From assembly GCA_016713535.1 (NCBI GenBank), contig JADJOY010000034.1, positions 58,773 to 112,974 of the forward strand: 54,202 nt of DNA, given 5' to 3'. This DNA is from JADJOY01 sp016713535 [NCBI: Deltaproteobacteria bacterium] (GTDB taxonomy: Bacteria; JADJOY01). Within the stretch, counting starts at the first letter, position 1, and every line of letters begins with the position of its first letter. The position numbers were made by a program, and so were the translations under genes. Of this stretch, positions 21,619-31,594 are shown piece after piece. Under the pieces are notes generated by a model, which did no database searches, had not been told where the DNA came from, and saw nothing but the letters and a program-made list of their open reading frames with translations.

Positions 21619-23057
21619 GCCGCAACGACCAGTGGGAAACGGTGATCGGTCTCGAGGTGCACGCGCAGCTCAAGACCGCGACCAAGCTCTTCTGCTCGTG
21701 CTCGACGCGCTTCGGTGAGGCGCCCAACTCGAACACCTGCCCGGTGTGCTCGGGCTATCCCGGCGTGCTACCGGTGCTCAACGGCAGCGCCGTGGAGTAC
21801 GCGCTGCGCGCGGCGCTGGCGCTCGGCTGCGAGATCCCGCCGATGTCGCGCTTCGCGCGCAAGAACTACTTCTACCCCGACCTGCCGAAGGGTTATCAGA
21901 TCTCGCAATACGAGCTGCCGCTGGCGGTCCACGGCCACCTCGAGATCCCCTCCGGCGACGGCACCAAGCGCGTCGGCATCACCCGCGTCCACATGGAAGA
22001 GGACGCCGGCAAGCTGGTGCACGCCGAGGGTGCGTCGAGCCTCGTGGATCTGAACCGCGCGGGCACGCCGCTCGTCGAGATCGTGAGCGAGCCCGACATC
22101 CGCTCCGCCGCCGAGGCTGCCGACTACGTACGCACCCTGCGAAGCATCCTCACCTACGCGGAGGTGTGCGACGGCAACATGGCGGAGGGCAGCCTGCGCT
22201 GCGACGCCAACGTGTCGGTGCGCCCGAGGGGCTCCACCACCTTCGGCACCCGCGCCGAGATCAAGAACATGAACTCGTTCAAGTTCATCGAGAAAGCGAT
22301 CAACTACGAGATCGAGCGCCAGATCGAGCTGATCGAGGACGGCGGCAAGGTCGTCCAGGAGACGCGCCTCTTCGACTCGCGCACCGGACGCACCGAGTCG
22401 ATGCGCTCCAAGGAAGAGGCGCACGACTATCGCTACTTCCCCGAGCCCGACCTGCCGCCGCTGGTGCTCACACCCGCGCGTGTCGCCGAGGTGCGTGCGA
22501 GCCTCCCCGAGCTTCCCGACGCGCGCCGCAAGCGCTTCGCCGACGACCTCGGCCTACCGACCTACGACGCCCGGGTGCTCACCGAGACTCGCGAGCTCGC
22601 CGACTACTTCGAGGACGTCGTGAAGGCGGGTGCCGCGCCCAAGGCCGCGAGCAACTGGGTGATGGGCGAAGTGCTGCGCGGTCTCAAGGGCGAGGCTCCC
22701 GCCCCGTCCGACCTCAAGTGGCCGCCGCGCTACGTCGCGGATCTGATCGCGATGGTCGAGGCCGGCACCATCTCGGGCAGCGTCGCCAAGACCGTGATCG
22801 CGGAAGGCCTCGAGAGCGGGCAGGCTCCGGCCGAGATCGTGAAGGCGAAGGGCCTCAGCCAGATCAGCGACGACTCGGCGCTCTTCGCCGAGGTCGACGC
22901 GGTTATCGCCGCCAACCCAGGCGAGGTCGAGAAGTACCGCGCCGGCAAGGAGGCACTGCTCGGCTTCTTCGTCGGACAGGTGATGAAGCGCACTGGCGGC
23001 AAGGCGAATCCCAAGCGGCTCAACGAGATCGTGCGGGACAAGCTCAAGGCTCCATGA
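21615..23057 (+). CDS. gatB: Aspartyl/glutamyl-tRNA amidotransferase subunit B
   Basis: 480 residues. Kinase/amidotransferase subunit that phosphorylates and amidates the tRNA-bound Glu/Asp. N-terminal [12 protein letters not shown], zinc-site cysteines (CSCSTRF...[11 protein letters not shown]), VHMEEDAGK and the [12 protein letters not shown] block are present; the C terminus is the GatB/YqeY tRNA-binding domain. ATG 21615 overlaps the gatA stop and is preceded by GGGAGGTG. Presence of gatCAB implies that glutaminyl- and/or asparaginyl-tRNA is made by the indirect route here. Confidence 0.97.
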   Translation: MSRNDQWETVIGLEVHAQLKTATKLFCSCSTRFGEAPNSNTCPVCSGYPGVLPVLNGSAVEYALRAALALGCEIPPMSRFARKNYFYPDLPKGYQISQYELPLAVHGHLEIPSGDGTKRVGITRVHMEEDAGKLVHAEGASSLVDLNRAGTPLVEIVSEPDIRSAAEAADYVRTLRSILTYAEVCDGNMAEGSLRCDANVSVRPRGSTTFGTRAEIKNMNSFKFIEKAINYEIERQIELIEDGGKVVQETRLFDSRTGRTESMRSKEEAHDYRYFPEPDLPPLVLTPARVAEVRASLPELPDARRKRFADDLGLPTYDARVLTETRELADYFEDVVKAGAAPKAASNWVMGEVLRGLKGEAPAPSDLKWPPRYVADLIAMVEAGTISGSVAKTVIAEGLESGQAPAEIVKAKGLSQISDDSALFAEVDAVIAANPGEVEKYRAGKEALLGFFVGQVMKRTGGKANPKRLNEIVRDKLKAP

Positions 23058-23190
23058 CGAGCGAGGGTTCCGCTCGCGGCGGCGGGGCCCGCCGCGGGCA
23101 GCAGGTCATCCGGCGCACGCACGCATCGAGCCACGCGCTCGGGATTCGGTCCTGGATCCTCGGAAAACCCAGGCGACAGCGGAGAACGAG

Positions 23191-24234
23191 ATGAGCTTCG
23201 AGACGGTGGAGTGGAAGAACGGCGACGTGGTCCTGATCGACCAGCGGAAGCTCCCGGTCGAAGAGACCTACCTGGCATGCAAGACGCTCGACCAGGTCGC
23301 GGACGCGATCAAGACGATGGTCGTGCGCGGCGCGCCCGCGATCGGCGTCACGGCCGCGCTCGGGCTCGCCCAGGTCGCCCACCAGTACACGGGCTCGGAC
23401 CTCGATGGCTTCGACAAGCGCTTCCACGCGGCGGCCGACACCCTCGCCGCCACCCGCCCCACCGCGGTCAACCTGTTCTGGGGCATCGAGCGCATGAAGC
23501 GCTGCTTCGCGGCCAACCGCGCCGCCGGGCTCGCCGGGCTCAGGAAGGCGCTGATCGACGAGGCGGTCCGGATCCGCGAGGAGGACATCGAGGTGTGCAA
23601 GCGCCTCGGCCGCTTCGGCGCCGACTTGCTCGGTGACAAGCCTCGGATCCTCACCCACTGCAATGCCGGCGCGCTCGCCACCGCCGGCTACGGCACGGCG
23701 CTGGGGGTGGTGCGCGCCGCCGCCGAGGCCGGCAAGTCGCCGACCGTTCTCGCCGACGAGACCCGCCCCTTCCTGCAGGGCGCGCGCCTCACGGCCTGGG
23801 AGCTCATGAAGGACTCGATCCCGGTCACGCTCATCACCGACAACATGGCTGGACACATGATGAGCCTGGGTCGGGTCGACTGCGTGGTGGTCGGCACGGA
23901 CCGCGTCGCGGCGAACGGCGACGTGGCGAACAAGATCGGCACCTACACGGTGGCGGTGCTGGCGCACCGGCACGGCCTGCCGTTCTACGTAGCGGCGCCC
24001 ACCAGCACCATCGACCTCGACTGCCCGACCGGCGCCGACATCCCGATCGAGCAGCGCGATCCCGCCGAGGTCACGCACGTCTTCGGAAACGCGGTCGCGC
24101 CACAAGGCGTGGTGGTCGCGAACCCCGCCTTCGACGTGACGCCCCACGAGCTCGTCACCGCCATCGTCACCGAGAAGGGCGTCGCGACGGCGCCGTACTC
24201 CCGCAGCCTGCGCGAGCTGGTCGGTCGCAGCTGA
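23191..24234 (+). CDS. mtnA: S-methyl-5-thioribose-1-phosphate isomerase
   Basis: 347 residues, usual MtnA length. It isomerises methylthioribose-1-phosphate to methylthioribulose-1-phosphate in the methionine salvage pathway. The active-site Cys157 ([12 protein letters not shown]) and Asp237 ([13 protein letters not shown]) are both present, with [16 protein letters not shown] near the N terminus. GGAGA lies 6 nt before ATG 23191. No other salvage gene is in the window. The 133-nt gap after gatB contains GC-rich inverted repeats but no riboswitch I recognise. eIF2B-like relatives are excluded by the catalytic pair. Confidence 0.95.
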   Translation: MSFETVEWKNGDVVLIDQRKLPVEETYLACKTLDQVADAIKTMVVRGAPAIGVTAALGLAQVAHQYTGSDLDGFDKRFHAAADTLAATRPTAVNLFWGIERMKRCFAANRAAGLAGLRKALIDEAVRIREEDIEVCKRLGRFGADLLGDKPRILTHCNAGALATAGYGTALGVVRAAAEAGKSPTVLADETRPFLQGARLTAWELMKDSIPVTLITDNMAGHMMSLGRVDCVVVGTDRVAANGDVANKIGTYTVAVLAHRHGLPFYVAAPTSTIDLDCPTGADIPIEQRDPAEVTHVFGNAVAPQGVVVANPAFDVTPHELVTAIVTEKGVATAPYSRSLRELVGRS

Positions 24235-24259
24235 CCTCGGACCACGGGGGCGCACCCGG

Positions 24260-25580
24260 GTGCCACCGAAACGATCCGGCAAGCGCGGCTCACCCACGCC
24301 GGCCGCGAGCGCCGAGGGCGCCCCTGCGGTCGACGCCAACGCCGCGTGGTCCCGCGACCTCGAGGCGCTGGTCGCCGGGCTCCTCGCCACCGCCGACACG
24401 GAAGCCACGCTGCGCGGCGTCGCTTCGTTCGTCGCTCGCCACCTGGGCGCCCACCGCTGCTCGGTGATCCTCACCCGCCCCGAGCTCGGCGTCGGCCACG
24501 TCGTCACCAGCCTGGAGGACGCGAGCATCCGCAACCTGCGCATCCGCCTCGACGCCTATCCCGAGGTGGTCGCCGCGATCGAGCGCCGAGCGCCGGTGTG
24601 CGTGGGACGGGACGACGGCTCGGACCTGGCACGCGCGCTCGAACCGCTCTTCGAGTCTCGCCACATCCAGAGCGTGGTGGTGAGCCCACTGCTGGTGCGC
24701 GGCGAGGTGATCGGCGCATTCTTCCTGCGCACCCCTCGGGGTGGGCCGCAGCTCGGCCCCGAGCACCTCGAGCGCCTCAAGCCGCTCCTGCAGGTCACCG
24801 CGGTAGCGCTCGACGAGGCGCTCAGGCGCGGCCACCTGCGTGGGCTCGGACCCGAGCCCGACGCGCTCGCCAACATGCGACGGCTGGTCGGTGGGCTGCG
24901 CCACTTCTTGAACAATCCGCTCACCGCCGTGGTCGGCTTCACCGAGCTGTTGCTCCGTGACCGCTCGCTGCCGGCGTCCGCGCGCGCCGACGTCGAGCAG
25001 ATCCAGAGCGCCGCGGCTCGCTCGCGCTCGGTGATGGAGAGCGTCGCCAACTTCGCGCAGGGTGCCACGACGGGCCGCACGACGGTGGATCTGGAGTGAG
25101 GTCATCCACGACGTCGTTCGCGACGAGGCGGCGGCCTTCCGCGAAGCGGAAGCGCGGCTGCACGTCGACCTACCGGCGACGCTGCCGATGGTGTGGGGCA
25201 GCGCCCCGCTCCTCACCCAGGCGCTCGCACGAATCGTGGCCAACGCGCGCCAGTCGGTGAGCGAAGGTAGCCACAGCCGCCAGGTGTGGCTCACCGCGGA
25301 GGCGGGCGGCGGCACGGTACGCGTCACCGTGCGCGACGACGGCGCCGGCGTGCCCCGCGACGCCCGCGACCATCTCTTCGAGCCCTTCTTCACCACCCAT
25401 CGCTCGCCCGACCGCATGGGACTCGGCCTCGCGGTGGCGCACGGGATCGTCGAGGTCCACGGCGGCAGCCTCTACCTCGACGTGGGCGACACCCTCCACA
25501 CCACGTTCGTGATCGAGCTCCCCATCACCGTCGGCGGCGAGTCCCTCACGGGCGGCGCCGGCGCGATCACCCCGATCTAG
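24260..25580 (+). CDS. GAF-domain sensor histidine kinase (frame break)
   Basis: About 439 residues if one base (T25097) is extra; as given, an in-frame TGA at 25097-25099 splits it. A GAF domain (about 40-175) precedes a HisKA-like helix pair with phosphoacceptor His in LRHFLNNPLTAVVGF. The HATPase_c domain then shows the N box (NARQSV), G1 (DDGAGVP), F box (FEPFFTTH) and G2 (MGLGLAVAHGI). Removing the T gives the natural junction VDLEEVIHDVV. No TM segment, so it is cytoplasmic. No response regulator is adjacent; partner unknown. GTG 24260 is the start used. Confidence 0.8.
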
Positions 25581-25617
25581 CCCGGACCCGGCCCGCCGCA
25601 CCGCTGAACGAGGTTCC

Positions 25618-28600
25618 GTGCACACCATCGTCCCCCCCCTCGAGGAGCACGCGCGCGCCGCGGGCCTGGCACTCGCGGCCGCGATCACGGCCCGTGACCG
25701 CACCGCCGTCACGCAAGCCCTGGTCGACCTCGGCGCGGCGGCGCCGGGAGCCGCCGCGAGCGACCTGCTCGCGCTCGCCGCCCGCGAGCCGCTCGAGCAC
25801 TGCGTGCTGGCGCTCGCCCGAGCGTGGGACCAGGCGGCGGATCCCGAGATGGCGCTCCGTGGCTTCCAGCGGCTCGCCGAGGAACCGCAGGCCGTCGAGG
25901 CGCTCGCGCAGCTCGGAGACGCGCGCGCCTTCGCCGCGCTCCACTCCCTGCTCGGCGGTAGCGCGTTCCTCACCACGCTGCTCGCGCGTCATCCGGAGTG
26001 GCTCGGCCGCTTCCTGGTCGACGTCCTCGAGCCCGGCCCGATCTCCGCCGACGACATGAAGCGCCGCGCACTCGCGTGGCTCGGCCGCGACGGCGACCTC
26101 GACCGGGCGGTGCGGTTCACCAAGGGCGAGACCTACCTGCGCATCGCCGCCCGCGACCTCGCGGGCTTCGCGTCCCTCGACGAGACGGTCACCGAGATCA
26201 CCCACCTCGCCGAGGCGTTGCTGAGTGTCGCGGTCACGGAGATCCAGCGCGTGCTCGAGACCGAGCACGGCGCGCCGGCCTCGGCCGACGCGACGCGCGG
26301 CGGCGACGCACCGCCCGGGTTCGTGGTCCTCGGCATGGGCAAGCTCGGCGGACGCGAGCTCAATTTCTCGTCCGACATCGACCTCATCTACCTCTTCCAC
26401 TCCGACCTCGAAGAGACGCTCGGCAACGAGAACGGCACTGGCCAGATCCCCGTGGGCAAGTTCTTCACGCGCCTCGGTGAGCGCCTGACGCTCGCCCTGA
26501 GCCGCGCCACAGACGACGGCTTCGCGATGCGCGTCGATCTGCGTCTGAGGCCGATGGGTACCAGCGGCGCCGTCGCGCACTCGCTGCGCAACGCGCTCGT
26601 CTACTACGAGGCTTACGGCCGCACCTGGGAACGCGCCGCGCTCCTCAAGGCCCGTCCGGTGGCGGGAAACCGCGCCCTCGGCGAGGCGTTCCTGAAGGCG
26701 GTGGAGCCGTTCGTGTACCGTCGCTACCTCGACTACTCGACTGTCGAGGACATGAAGGAGATGAAGCGCCGCATCGACGTCGGCCTGGCACCCGGCGGCG
26801 AGCACATCCGCAACGTGAAGCTCGGCAAGGGCGGGATCCGCGAGATCGAGTTCGTGGTGCAGACGCTCGCGCTCATCAACGCAGGCAAGGACCGCCGCAT
26901 CCGCGTGCGCGGCAGCATCGAGGCGCTGCCGTTGCTCGTCACCCACGGCTACCTGAGCCCCGACGACCACGGGCGCCTCGACGCGGCCTACGTGTTCCTG
27001 CGCCACCTCGAGCACCGCATCCAGATCGTCACCGAGCGGCAGAGCCACCGCCTCCCCACCGACCGCGAGGAGCTGCGCCTCCTGGCGCGTCGCATGGGCT
27101 ACCGCCGCGGCGCCGGCGGCGACCCCACGGACGCGTTCGTGCGTGACCTGGAGGCGCACCGCTCGGCCGTCTCGGCTATCTTTCGAACCTTCTTCCACGA
27201 GGCGGAGGGCGAGCGCACCCGGCGCGTGCGCCCCGAGGTCCGCGCGCTCTTCGACACACCCGACATCGCGTCGGTGGAGGACGCTCAGCTCGCGGCGCTC
27301 GGCTTCGACAACGTCGCGGCCGCCCGCCACGCGCTCACCGTGCTGCGCGAGGGCCCTCCCAAGGCGCCCACCACCAGCGAGGCGAAGGCACGCCTCGACC
27401 GCGTCGCGCCACTCTTGATGGAAGAGGCGGCGAGCTCGCCACAGCCGGACCTCGCCCTCGCCCATCTCGAGCGGTTCCTCAACGCCTCGGGCGCGCGCAG
27501 CGCCACAAGCCTGCTCGCCGAGAACCCGACGATCGCGCGGCTGCTCATGCGGCTCTTCAGCTCGAGCGTGTTCCTGTCCGAGATCCTGATCTCGCATCCC
27601 GAGCTGATCGACGGTCTCATCCGCGCTGGCGCGGCCGGTCCCACGCGCGCCCGCGCCGACCTCGCCGCCGACCTCGCCGAGCGGCTGCGCCAGGCCGACG
27701 ACGACGAAGAGGTGCTCGAGGTGCTGCGCGTCTTCCGCACCGAGGAAACGCTGCGTATCGGCTTCCACGACCTGGTCGGGACGCTCGATCTCGAGGCGCT
27801 CACGTTGCAGCTCTCGGACCTCGCGGAGGTGTGCCTGGACGCGGCCCTCGAGTGGGCGCTCGGCCAGACCAGCGCGCGCTACGGCAGCCCGGTCGGCGAG
27901 GACGGCGAGCCGGCGCGCTTCGGCGTGCTCGGCATGGGCAAGCTCGGCGGCCGCGAGATCCAGTACGGCTCCGACCTGGACCTGATCTTCCTCTACGACC
28001 CGCCCGGCTCCACCGAGGGCCGTGACCGCAGCATCACCAACCGCGAGTTCTTCGCGAAGGTGACACAGCGCATGATCACCGCGCTCTCCGCGGTCACCGG
28101 CAGCGGCATCGTCTACCCCATCGACGCGCGGCTCAGGCCGTCGGGGAACGCGGGGCCGCTGGTCGCGAGCCTCGACTCCTTCCGGCGCTACCACGAGGGC
28201 GAGGCCGCGCTGTGGGAACGTCAGGCGCTGATAAAGGCGCGCCTGGTGGCGGGCGACGAGAGCCTCGCGAGCATCGCCGCCGAGATCCGCGACGTCGCGG
28301 TCTACGGAGGCGGCCTCAGCGACGTCCAGGCCGCGGAGATCCGCCACATGCGCCACCGCATGGAGGCCGAGCGTGCGCGCCAGCTCCAGGGCTCGGTCGA
28401 CCTGAAGCTCGGCCCGGGGGGGCTGGTGGACGTCGAGTTCGCCGTCCAGGTGCTGCTGCTGCGCCACGGCCACGATCACCCGGGAATTCGCCGCGCCGAC
28501 ACCCTCGGCGCGCTGGAGGCGATCGAGCGCGAGGGGCTCTTGCCGCTCGCCGACGGCGAGGCGCTGCGCAGCGGCTATCTCTTCCTGCGCCGCATCGAGA

Positions 28601-28800
28601 ACCGGCAGCGGATCGTCCACGACCGCGCCACCGACCTCTTCCCGCTCGCCGGCCCCGAGCTCGAGGCGCTCGCCTCGCGACTCGATCCGGACGGGCTGCT
28701 CGGGCTACCCGCCACGCCGGACGAGCTGCGCGACGAGTTCCTGCGCGTCACCGCCGAGGTGAGGCGCGTGTTCGACGCCATCGCGGGACCCGGCGAGTGA
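25618..28800 (+). CDS. glnE: Bifunctional glutamine synthetase adenylyltransferase/adenylyl-removing enzyme
   Basis: 1,060 residues, longer than the ~950 of enterobacterial GlnE. Two nucleotidyltransferase domains are seen, each with the diagnostic GMGKLGGRE followed by SD.DL: N-terminal (FSSDIDLIYLF, about residue 235) for adenylyl removal and C-terminal (YGSDLDLIFLYD, about 780) for adenylylation. GlnD_UR-like helical regions lie between and after. It covalently modifies glutamine synthetase according to nitrogen status, normally under PII control. GTG 25618 is 38 nt after the histidine kinase stop. No glnA or glnB is in the window. Confidence 0.95.
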   Translation: MHTIVPPLEEHARAAGLALAAAITARDRTAVTQALVDLGAAAPGAAASDLLALAAREPLEHCVLALARAWDQAADPEMALRGFQRLAEEPQAVEALAQLGDARAFAALHSLLGGSAFLTTLLARHPEWLGRFLVDVLEPGPISADDMKRRALAWLGRDGDLDRAVRFTKGETYLRIAARDLAGFASLDETVTEITHLAEALLSVAVTEIQRVLETEHGAPASADATRGGDAPPGFVVLGMGKLGGRELNFSSDIDLIYLFHSDLEETLGNENGTGQIPVGKFFTRLGERLTLALSRATDDGFAMRVDLRLRPMGTSGAVAHSLRNALVYYEAYGRTWERAALLKARPVAGNRALGEAFLKAVEPFVYRRYLDYSTVEDMKEMKRRIDVGLAPGGEHIRNVKLGKGGIREIEFVVQTLALINAGKDRRIRVRGSIEALPLLVTHGYLSPDDHGRLDAAYVFLRHLEHRIQIVTERQSHRLPTDREELRLLARRMGYRRGAGGDPTDAFVRDLEAHRSAVSAIFRTFFHEAEGERTRRVRPEVRALFDTPDIASVEDAQLAALGFDNVAAARHALTVLREGPPKAPTTSEAKARLDRVAPLLMEEAASSPQPDLALAHLERFLNASGARSATSLLAENPTIARLLMRLFSSSVFLSEILISHPELIDGLIRAGAAGPTRARADLAADLAERLRQADDDEEVLEVLRVFRTEETLRIGFHDLVGTLDLEALTLQLSDLAEVCLDAALEWALGQTSARYGSPVGEDGEPARFGVLGMGKLGGREIQYGSDLDLIFLYDPPGSTEGRDRSITNREFFAKVTQRMITALSAVTGSGIVYPIDARLRPSGNAGPLVASLDSFRRYHEGEAALWERQALIKARLVAGDESLASIAAEIRDVAVYGGGLSDVQAAEIRHMRHRMEAERARQLQGSVDLKLGPGGLVDVEFAVQVLLLRHGHDHPGIRRADTLGALEAIEREGLLPLADGEALRSGYLFLRRIENRQRIVHDRATDLFPLAGPELEALASRLDPDGLLGLPATPDELRDEFLRVTAEVRRVFDAIAGPGE

Positions 28801-29061
28801 TCCGGGTACGGAGGCGGCCCGAGCAGCGGCGCCGGGACGGACCGGTAACGTTCGAGAGCCGACCGGGTGGCCAGCGGGGCGCAATCCGGAACCGAAGTGA
28901 AACCCGCCACCCGCCGACGGGCGCCGCGACGTCACCCGGGGCGTCGAGCTACTCCGCGGGAATCGCAACCTCGGATCGGCGACCCAGGCCCGGGCATGGA
29001 CGTTGCAAAACGGCACCCGTATCTTGACGCTCGAACTCCGTTCTCTCCCCCGGTGGGGACC

Positions 29062-29586
29062 ATGACGATCACCCAGTACTTCCGCAACATCCGCGACGGC
29101 GTCAGCTCCACCCTCACGGGGATGCGCATCACCTTCACGCACCTCGTCGCGCGAGAGCCGATCACCGTCCAGTACCCCGACCGCACCGCGCGACCGGTCC
29201 GCGAGATGCTGCCGCCACGCTACCGCGGCCACCTCCACGTCGACATGGAGATCTGCATCTCCTGCCGCGCCTGCGAGTCCGCCTGCCCGATCGACTGCAT
29301 CACCATCGAGGACGTGAAGATCCAGAAGTCGTCGGTGACCGGCGTCGACGGCGACACGAGCCCCAAGGTGCGGGAGTCGTTCGTGTTCGACATCAACCTC
29401 GGCAAGTGCATGTACTGCGGCCTGTGCGTGGAACCGTGTCCCACCGGCGCGATCCACCACACCACCGAGTTCGAGGGCGCGACCACGAATTTCCGCGACC
29501 TGATCTTCCACTTCGTCACGCCCGAGATGGCCGAGCGCACCCTCGAGAAGGCAAAGTCGCAGGGCTTCTCGCTCGCGGACGACTGA
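29062..29586 (+). CDS. nuoI: NuoI-like 2[4Fe-4S] ferredoxin subunit (orphan)
   Basis: 174 residues. Two complete ferredoxin motifs, CISCRACESACP and CMYCGLCVEPCP, bind two [4Fe-4S] clusters; the N-terminal YFRNIRDGVSSTLTGMRITFTHL and the ITVQYPD segment are the NuoI (complex I, TYKY/N6a-N6b) pattern. In complex I it links the peripheral arm to the membrane quinone site. No other nuo gene is nearby, so it may serve a scattered complex I or another membrane oxidoreductase. ATG 29062 gives the normal NuoI start; an in-frame 65-codon extension is rejected as lacking similarity. The 261 nt upstream contains no recognised gene. Confidence 0.88.
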   Translation: MTITQYFRNIRDGVSSTLTGMRITFTHLVAREPITVQYPDRTARPVREMLPPRYRGHLHVDMEICISCRACESACPIDCITIEDVKIQKSSVTGVDGDTSPKVRESFVFDINLGKCMYCGLCVEPCPTGAIHHTTEFEGATTNFRDLIFHFVTPEMAERTLEKAKSQGFSLADD

Positions 29587-29604
29587 GCTGGGTCGCTCAC
29601 GCTC

Positions 29605-29696
29605 GCCGGCGTCGATGGATGGAACCCCCGTCGCGACGATGGCCTTCGTAGCGCGGGGGGCTTCGTCCCCCCGCGGCGCTTCGGCCTTGCTCGATC
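29605..29696. repeat. Palindromic intergenic repeat, copy A
   Basis: About 92 nt, starting GCCGGCG and ending CTCGATC, roughly four-fifths identical to copy B at 40840-40932 in the opposite orientation. The core is a perfect 9-bp stem, CGCGGGGGG (29652-29660) and CCCCCCGCG (29667-29675), with a 6-nt loop, preceded in both copies by CTTCGTAG. It lies just after the nuoI stop. No open frame of its own is credible. Confidence 0.8.
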
Positions 29697-29968
29697 TCTT
29701 CACAGGTTCGCTGCGACGCGCCTCGAGCCGCGTCCGCACGCTTCGATGCTTGCCGCTCCCGGGTGAGCTCATGCCCGTGGAGGTGTAGGGGGCGCACGCA
29801 AGCTCGCCCCTTTTCTCTCTCGGCGATCCGGCGGCCGCAGCCCCGGGTACCCCAGCGAAACGGACGCGCGAAATCCTCCGGTCATGCCCGGTCGACCCCG
29901 CGGTCGCCCCACGCCCAGTCCACGGGATCGGCCGGTCGCGTGCGCACCCGAGCACGTCGCGACGTGCG
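29697..29968. other. Intergenic region without recognised gene
   Basis: Between the repeat and the convergent TPR membrane gene. Codon usage on either strand is not gene-like, and no tRNA or clear terminator with a T tract is seen. It includes a slightly AT-richer stretch near 29800-29880. Confidence 0.6.
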
Positions 29969-31594
29969 TCACTGGCTCAGGTCGCGCAGCCGGGCGCGGG
30001 CGGTCGAACTCGTGGCCTCGACCTCGAGGGCCCTGCGGTACGAGCGAATCGCCTGCTCACGGTCGCCGCGGCGCTCGTAGGCGAGGCCCAGGTTCACGTG
30101 GCCGTCTGCGAGCCGGGGCTCGAGGCGCGTGCCCTGGCGGAGCTCCTCGATCGCCTCGTCCACGCGGCCTTCGAGGAGTAGCAGCGCCCCCAGGTTGATG
30201 TGAACGCGCCCCTCGTCGGGCTCGAGCCGCACCGCGGCGGTGAGGTGCTCGCCGGCGGCCGCGAGGTCGCCGGCCTGACCGTAGAGGCGTCCGAGGTTGA
30301 GGTGCGCGAGCCAGGCCGCGGGGTTCTTGGAGAGGGTGTCGCGCCACAGACTCGCCTCGTCGCGATAGGCGTGCGCCCGAGTCCAGGTCGTCAGGCCGAG
30401 CGCCGCCAGCACCACCACCAGCGCGACCGGCGCGGCGCGCCGGGCTGCGCTCGGCGCGCGCGCCGCGAGCCTCGGGCCGAGCCAGCCCAACGCGGCGAGC
30501 GGAGCCGCGCTCGCGTGGTACTGGAAGTGGTCGGCCACGAACGAGAAGCGCATCGGGTAGAAGTCGACGAAGCCGAGCGCCGGCGACAACGTCACCGCGT
30601 AGATCGCCGCGATCGTGAGCGGCGCCACGCCGATCCGCGAGCGCAGCGCGAACAGCCCGACGAACGCTGCACCGACCGCGAGCGGCCACGCCGCGTTGAA
30701 CCCGTGGCCGAACGCCACGTCCCAGCGTGGGTACACGAACATCAGCGGGTGGGGCCATACCAGCTTGGTCGGGTAGAACACGAGCGCGCGGCTCGCGATC
30801 ACTCCGCGGTCGAGGAGCGTGAGCCCCCAGTCCTCCCCGGCTGCGCCGACGTGGTGCTTCTCGAGCCACGCGGTCACCGACGCGAGCACCAGGCCCATCA
30901 CCAGCATCGGCACCAACGGCGCCAGCTCGTCGCGGCTCGGCCTGCCGCGCCTGGCGAGGACCACCAGCGCGAGCGTCACCGGTAGCGTCACCGTGACGCT
31001 CTTGCTCAGGAGCGCGCACACGAAGAGCGCGAGCGAGCCGTAGTACCGCCGCCGATCGACCGGCACCATCGAGGGCGCCGCGCCCTCGGGCGCCCGCAGG
31101 TACGCTAGCGCAGCACCGAAGTAGAAGACCCCCGAGAGTACGTTCTTGCGCTCCGTGATCCACGCCACCGACTCGACATGCACCGGATGGAGCGCGAAGA
31201 GCGCCGCTGCGATCCCGGCACCCGGCAGAGTCAGCCACGCCAGCACGCGGTAGAAGAGCCAGGCCCCCGCCAGATGCAGGAGCACGTTGTCGACGTGGTA
31301 GCCGAAGGGCGCCAGGCCCCAGAGCCGATGCTCGATCCAGTAGCTGGTGTGGACGAGGGGGTAGTACTGCGGCGTCGCGAAGCCGTCGCTCCAGATCGCG
31401 CGCAGACCACCGAAGCCGCGCAGCGTCGGGTTCTCGGTGACGTGCTTGTCGTCGTCCCAGACGTAGCCCGCGCGCAGCGCCGGCGCGTACGCCGCGACCG
31501 CCGCGACCACGATCGCGAGCGCGCACGCGGCACGGCGCGCTCCCCGCTTCAGCGGCGCGCTCTGCGCGCACCCCGCCCCGGCCGGGGGCCTCAC
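29969..31594 (-). CDS. TMTC-like polytopic membrane protein with C-terminal TPRs
   Basis: 541 residues. About ten TM helices fill the first ~400 residues, with the family motif FALHPVHVESVAWITERKN and YVWDDDKHVTENP in the first loop. A C-terminal tail of three to four TPR units follows (HLNLGRLYGQAGDLAAAGEHL; INLGALLLLEGRVDEAIEEL; VNLGLAYERRGDREQAIRSY). The layout matches TMTC-type putative O-mannosyltransferases, so glycosyl transfer from a lipid-linked sugar is possible, but bacterial members are uncharacterised. GTG 31594 overlaps the upstream histidine kinase stop (GTGA). Confidence 0.78.
   Translation of the reverse strand: MRPPAGAGCAQSAPLKRGARRAACALAIVVAAVAAYAPALRAGYVWDDDKHVTENPTLRGFGGLRAIWSDGFATPQYYPLVHTSYWIEHRLWGLAPFGYHVDNVLLHLAGAWLFYRVLAWLTLPGAGIAAALFALHPVHVESVAWITERKNVLSGVFYFGAALAYLRAPEGAAPSMVPVDRRRYYGSLALFVCALLSKSVTVTLPVTLALVVLARRGRPSRDELAPLVPMLVMGLVLASVTAWLEKHHVGAAGEDWGLTLLDRGVIASRALVFYPTKLVWPHPLMFVYPRWDVAFGHGFNAAWPLAVGAAFVGLFALRSRIGVAPLTIAAIYAVTLSPALGFVDFYPMRFSFVADHFQYHASAAPLAALGWLGPRLAARAPSAARRAAPVALVVVLAALGLTTWTRAHAYRDEASLWRDTLSKNPAAWLAHLNLGRLYGQAGDLAAAGEHLTAAVRLEPDEGRVHINLGALLLLEGRVDEAIEELRQGTRLEPRLADGHVNLGLAYERRGDREQAIRSYRRALEVEATSSTARARLRDLSQ

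Noticed and set aside
23058-23190. Possible SAM/SAH-responsive leader before mtnA
   Set aside because: Only ordinary GC inverted repeats are visible; none of the conserved riboswitch cores can be found.
25567-28620. Very long antisense open frame opposite glnE
   Set aside because: Mirror frame of a GC-rich gene; composition is Arg/Gly/His/Val-biased and the sense strand encodes a full GlnE.
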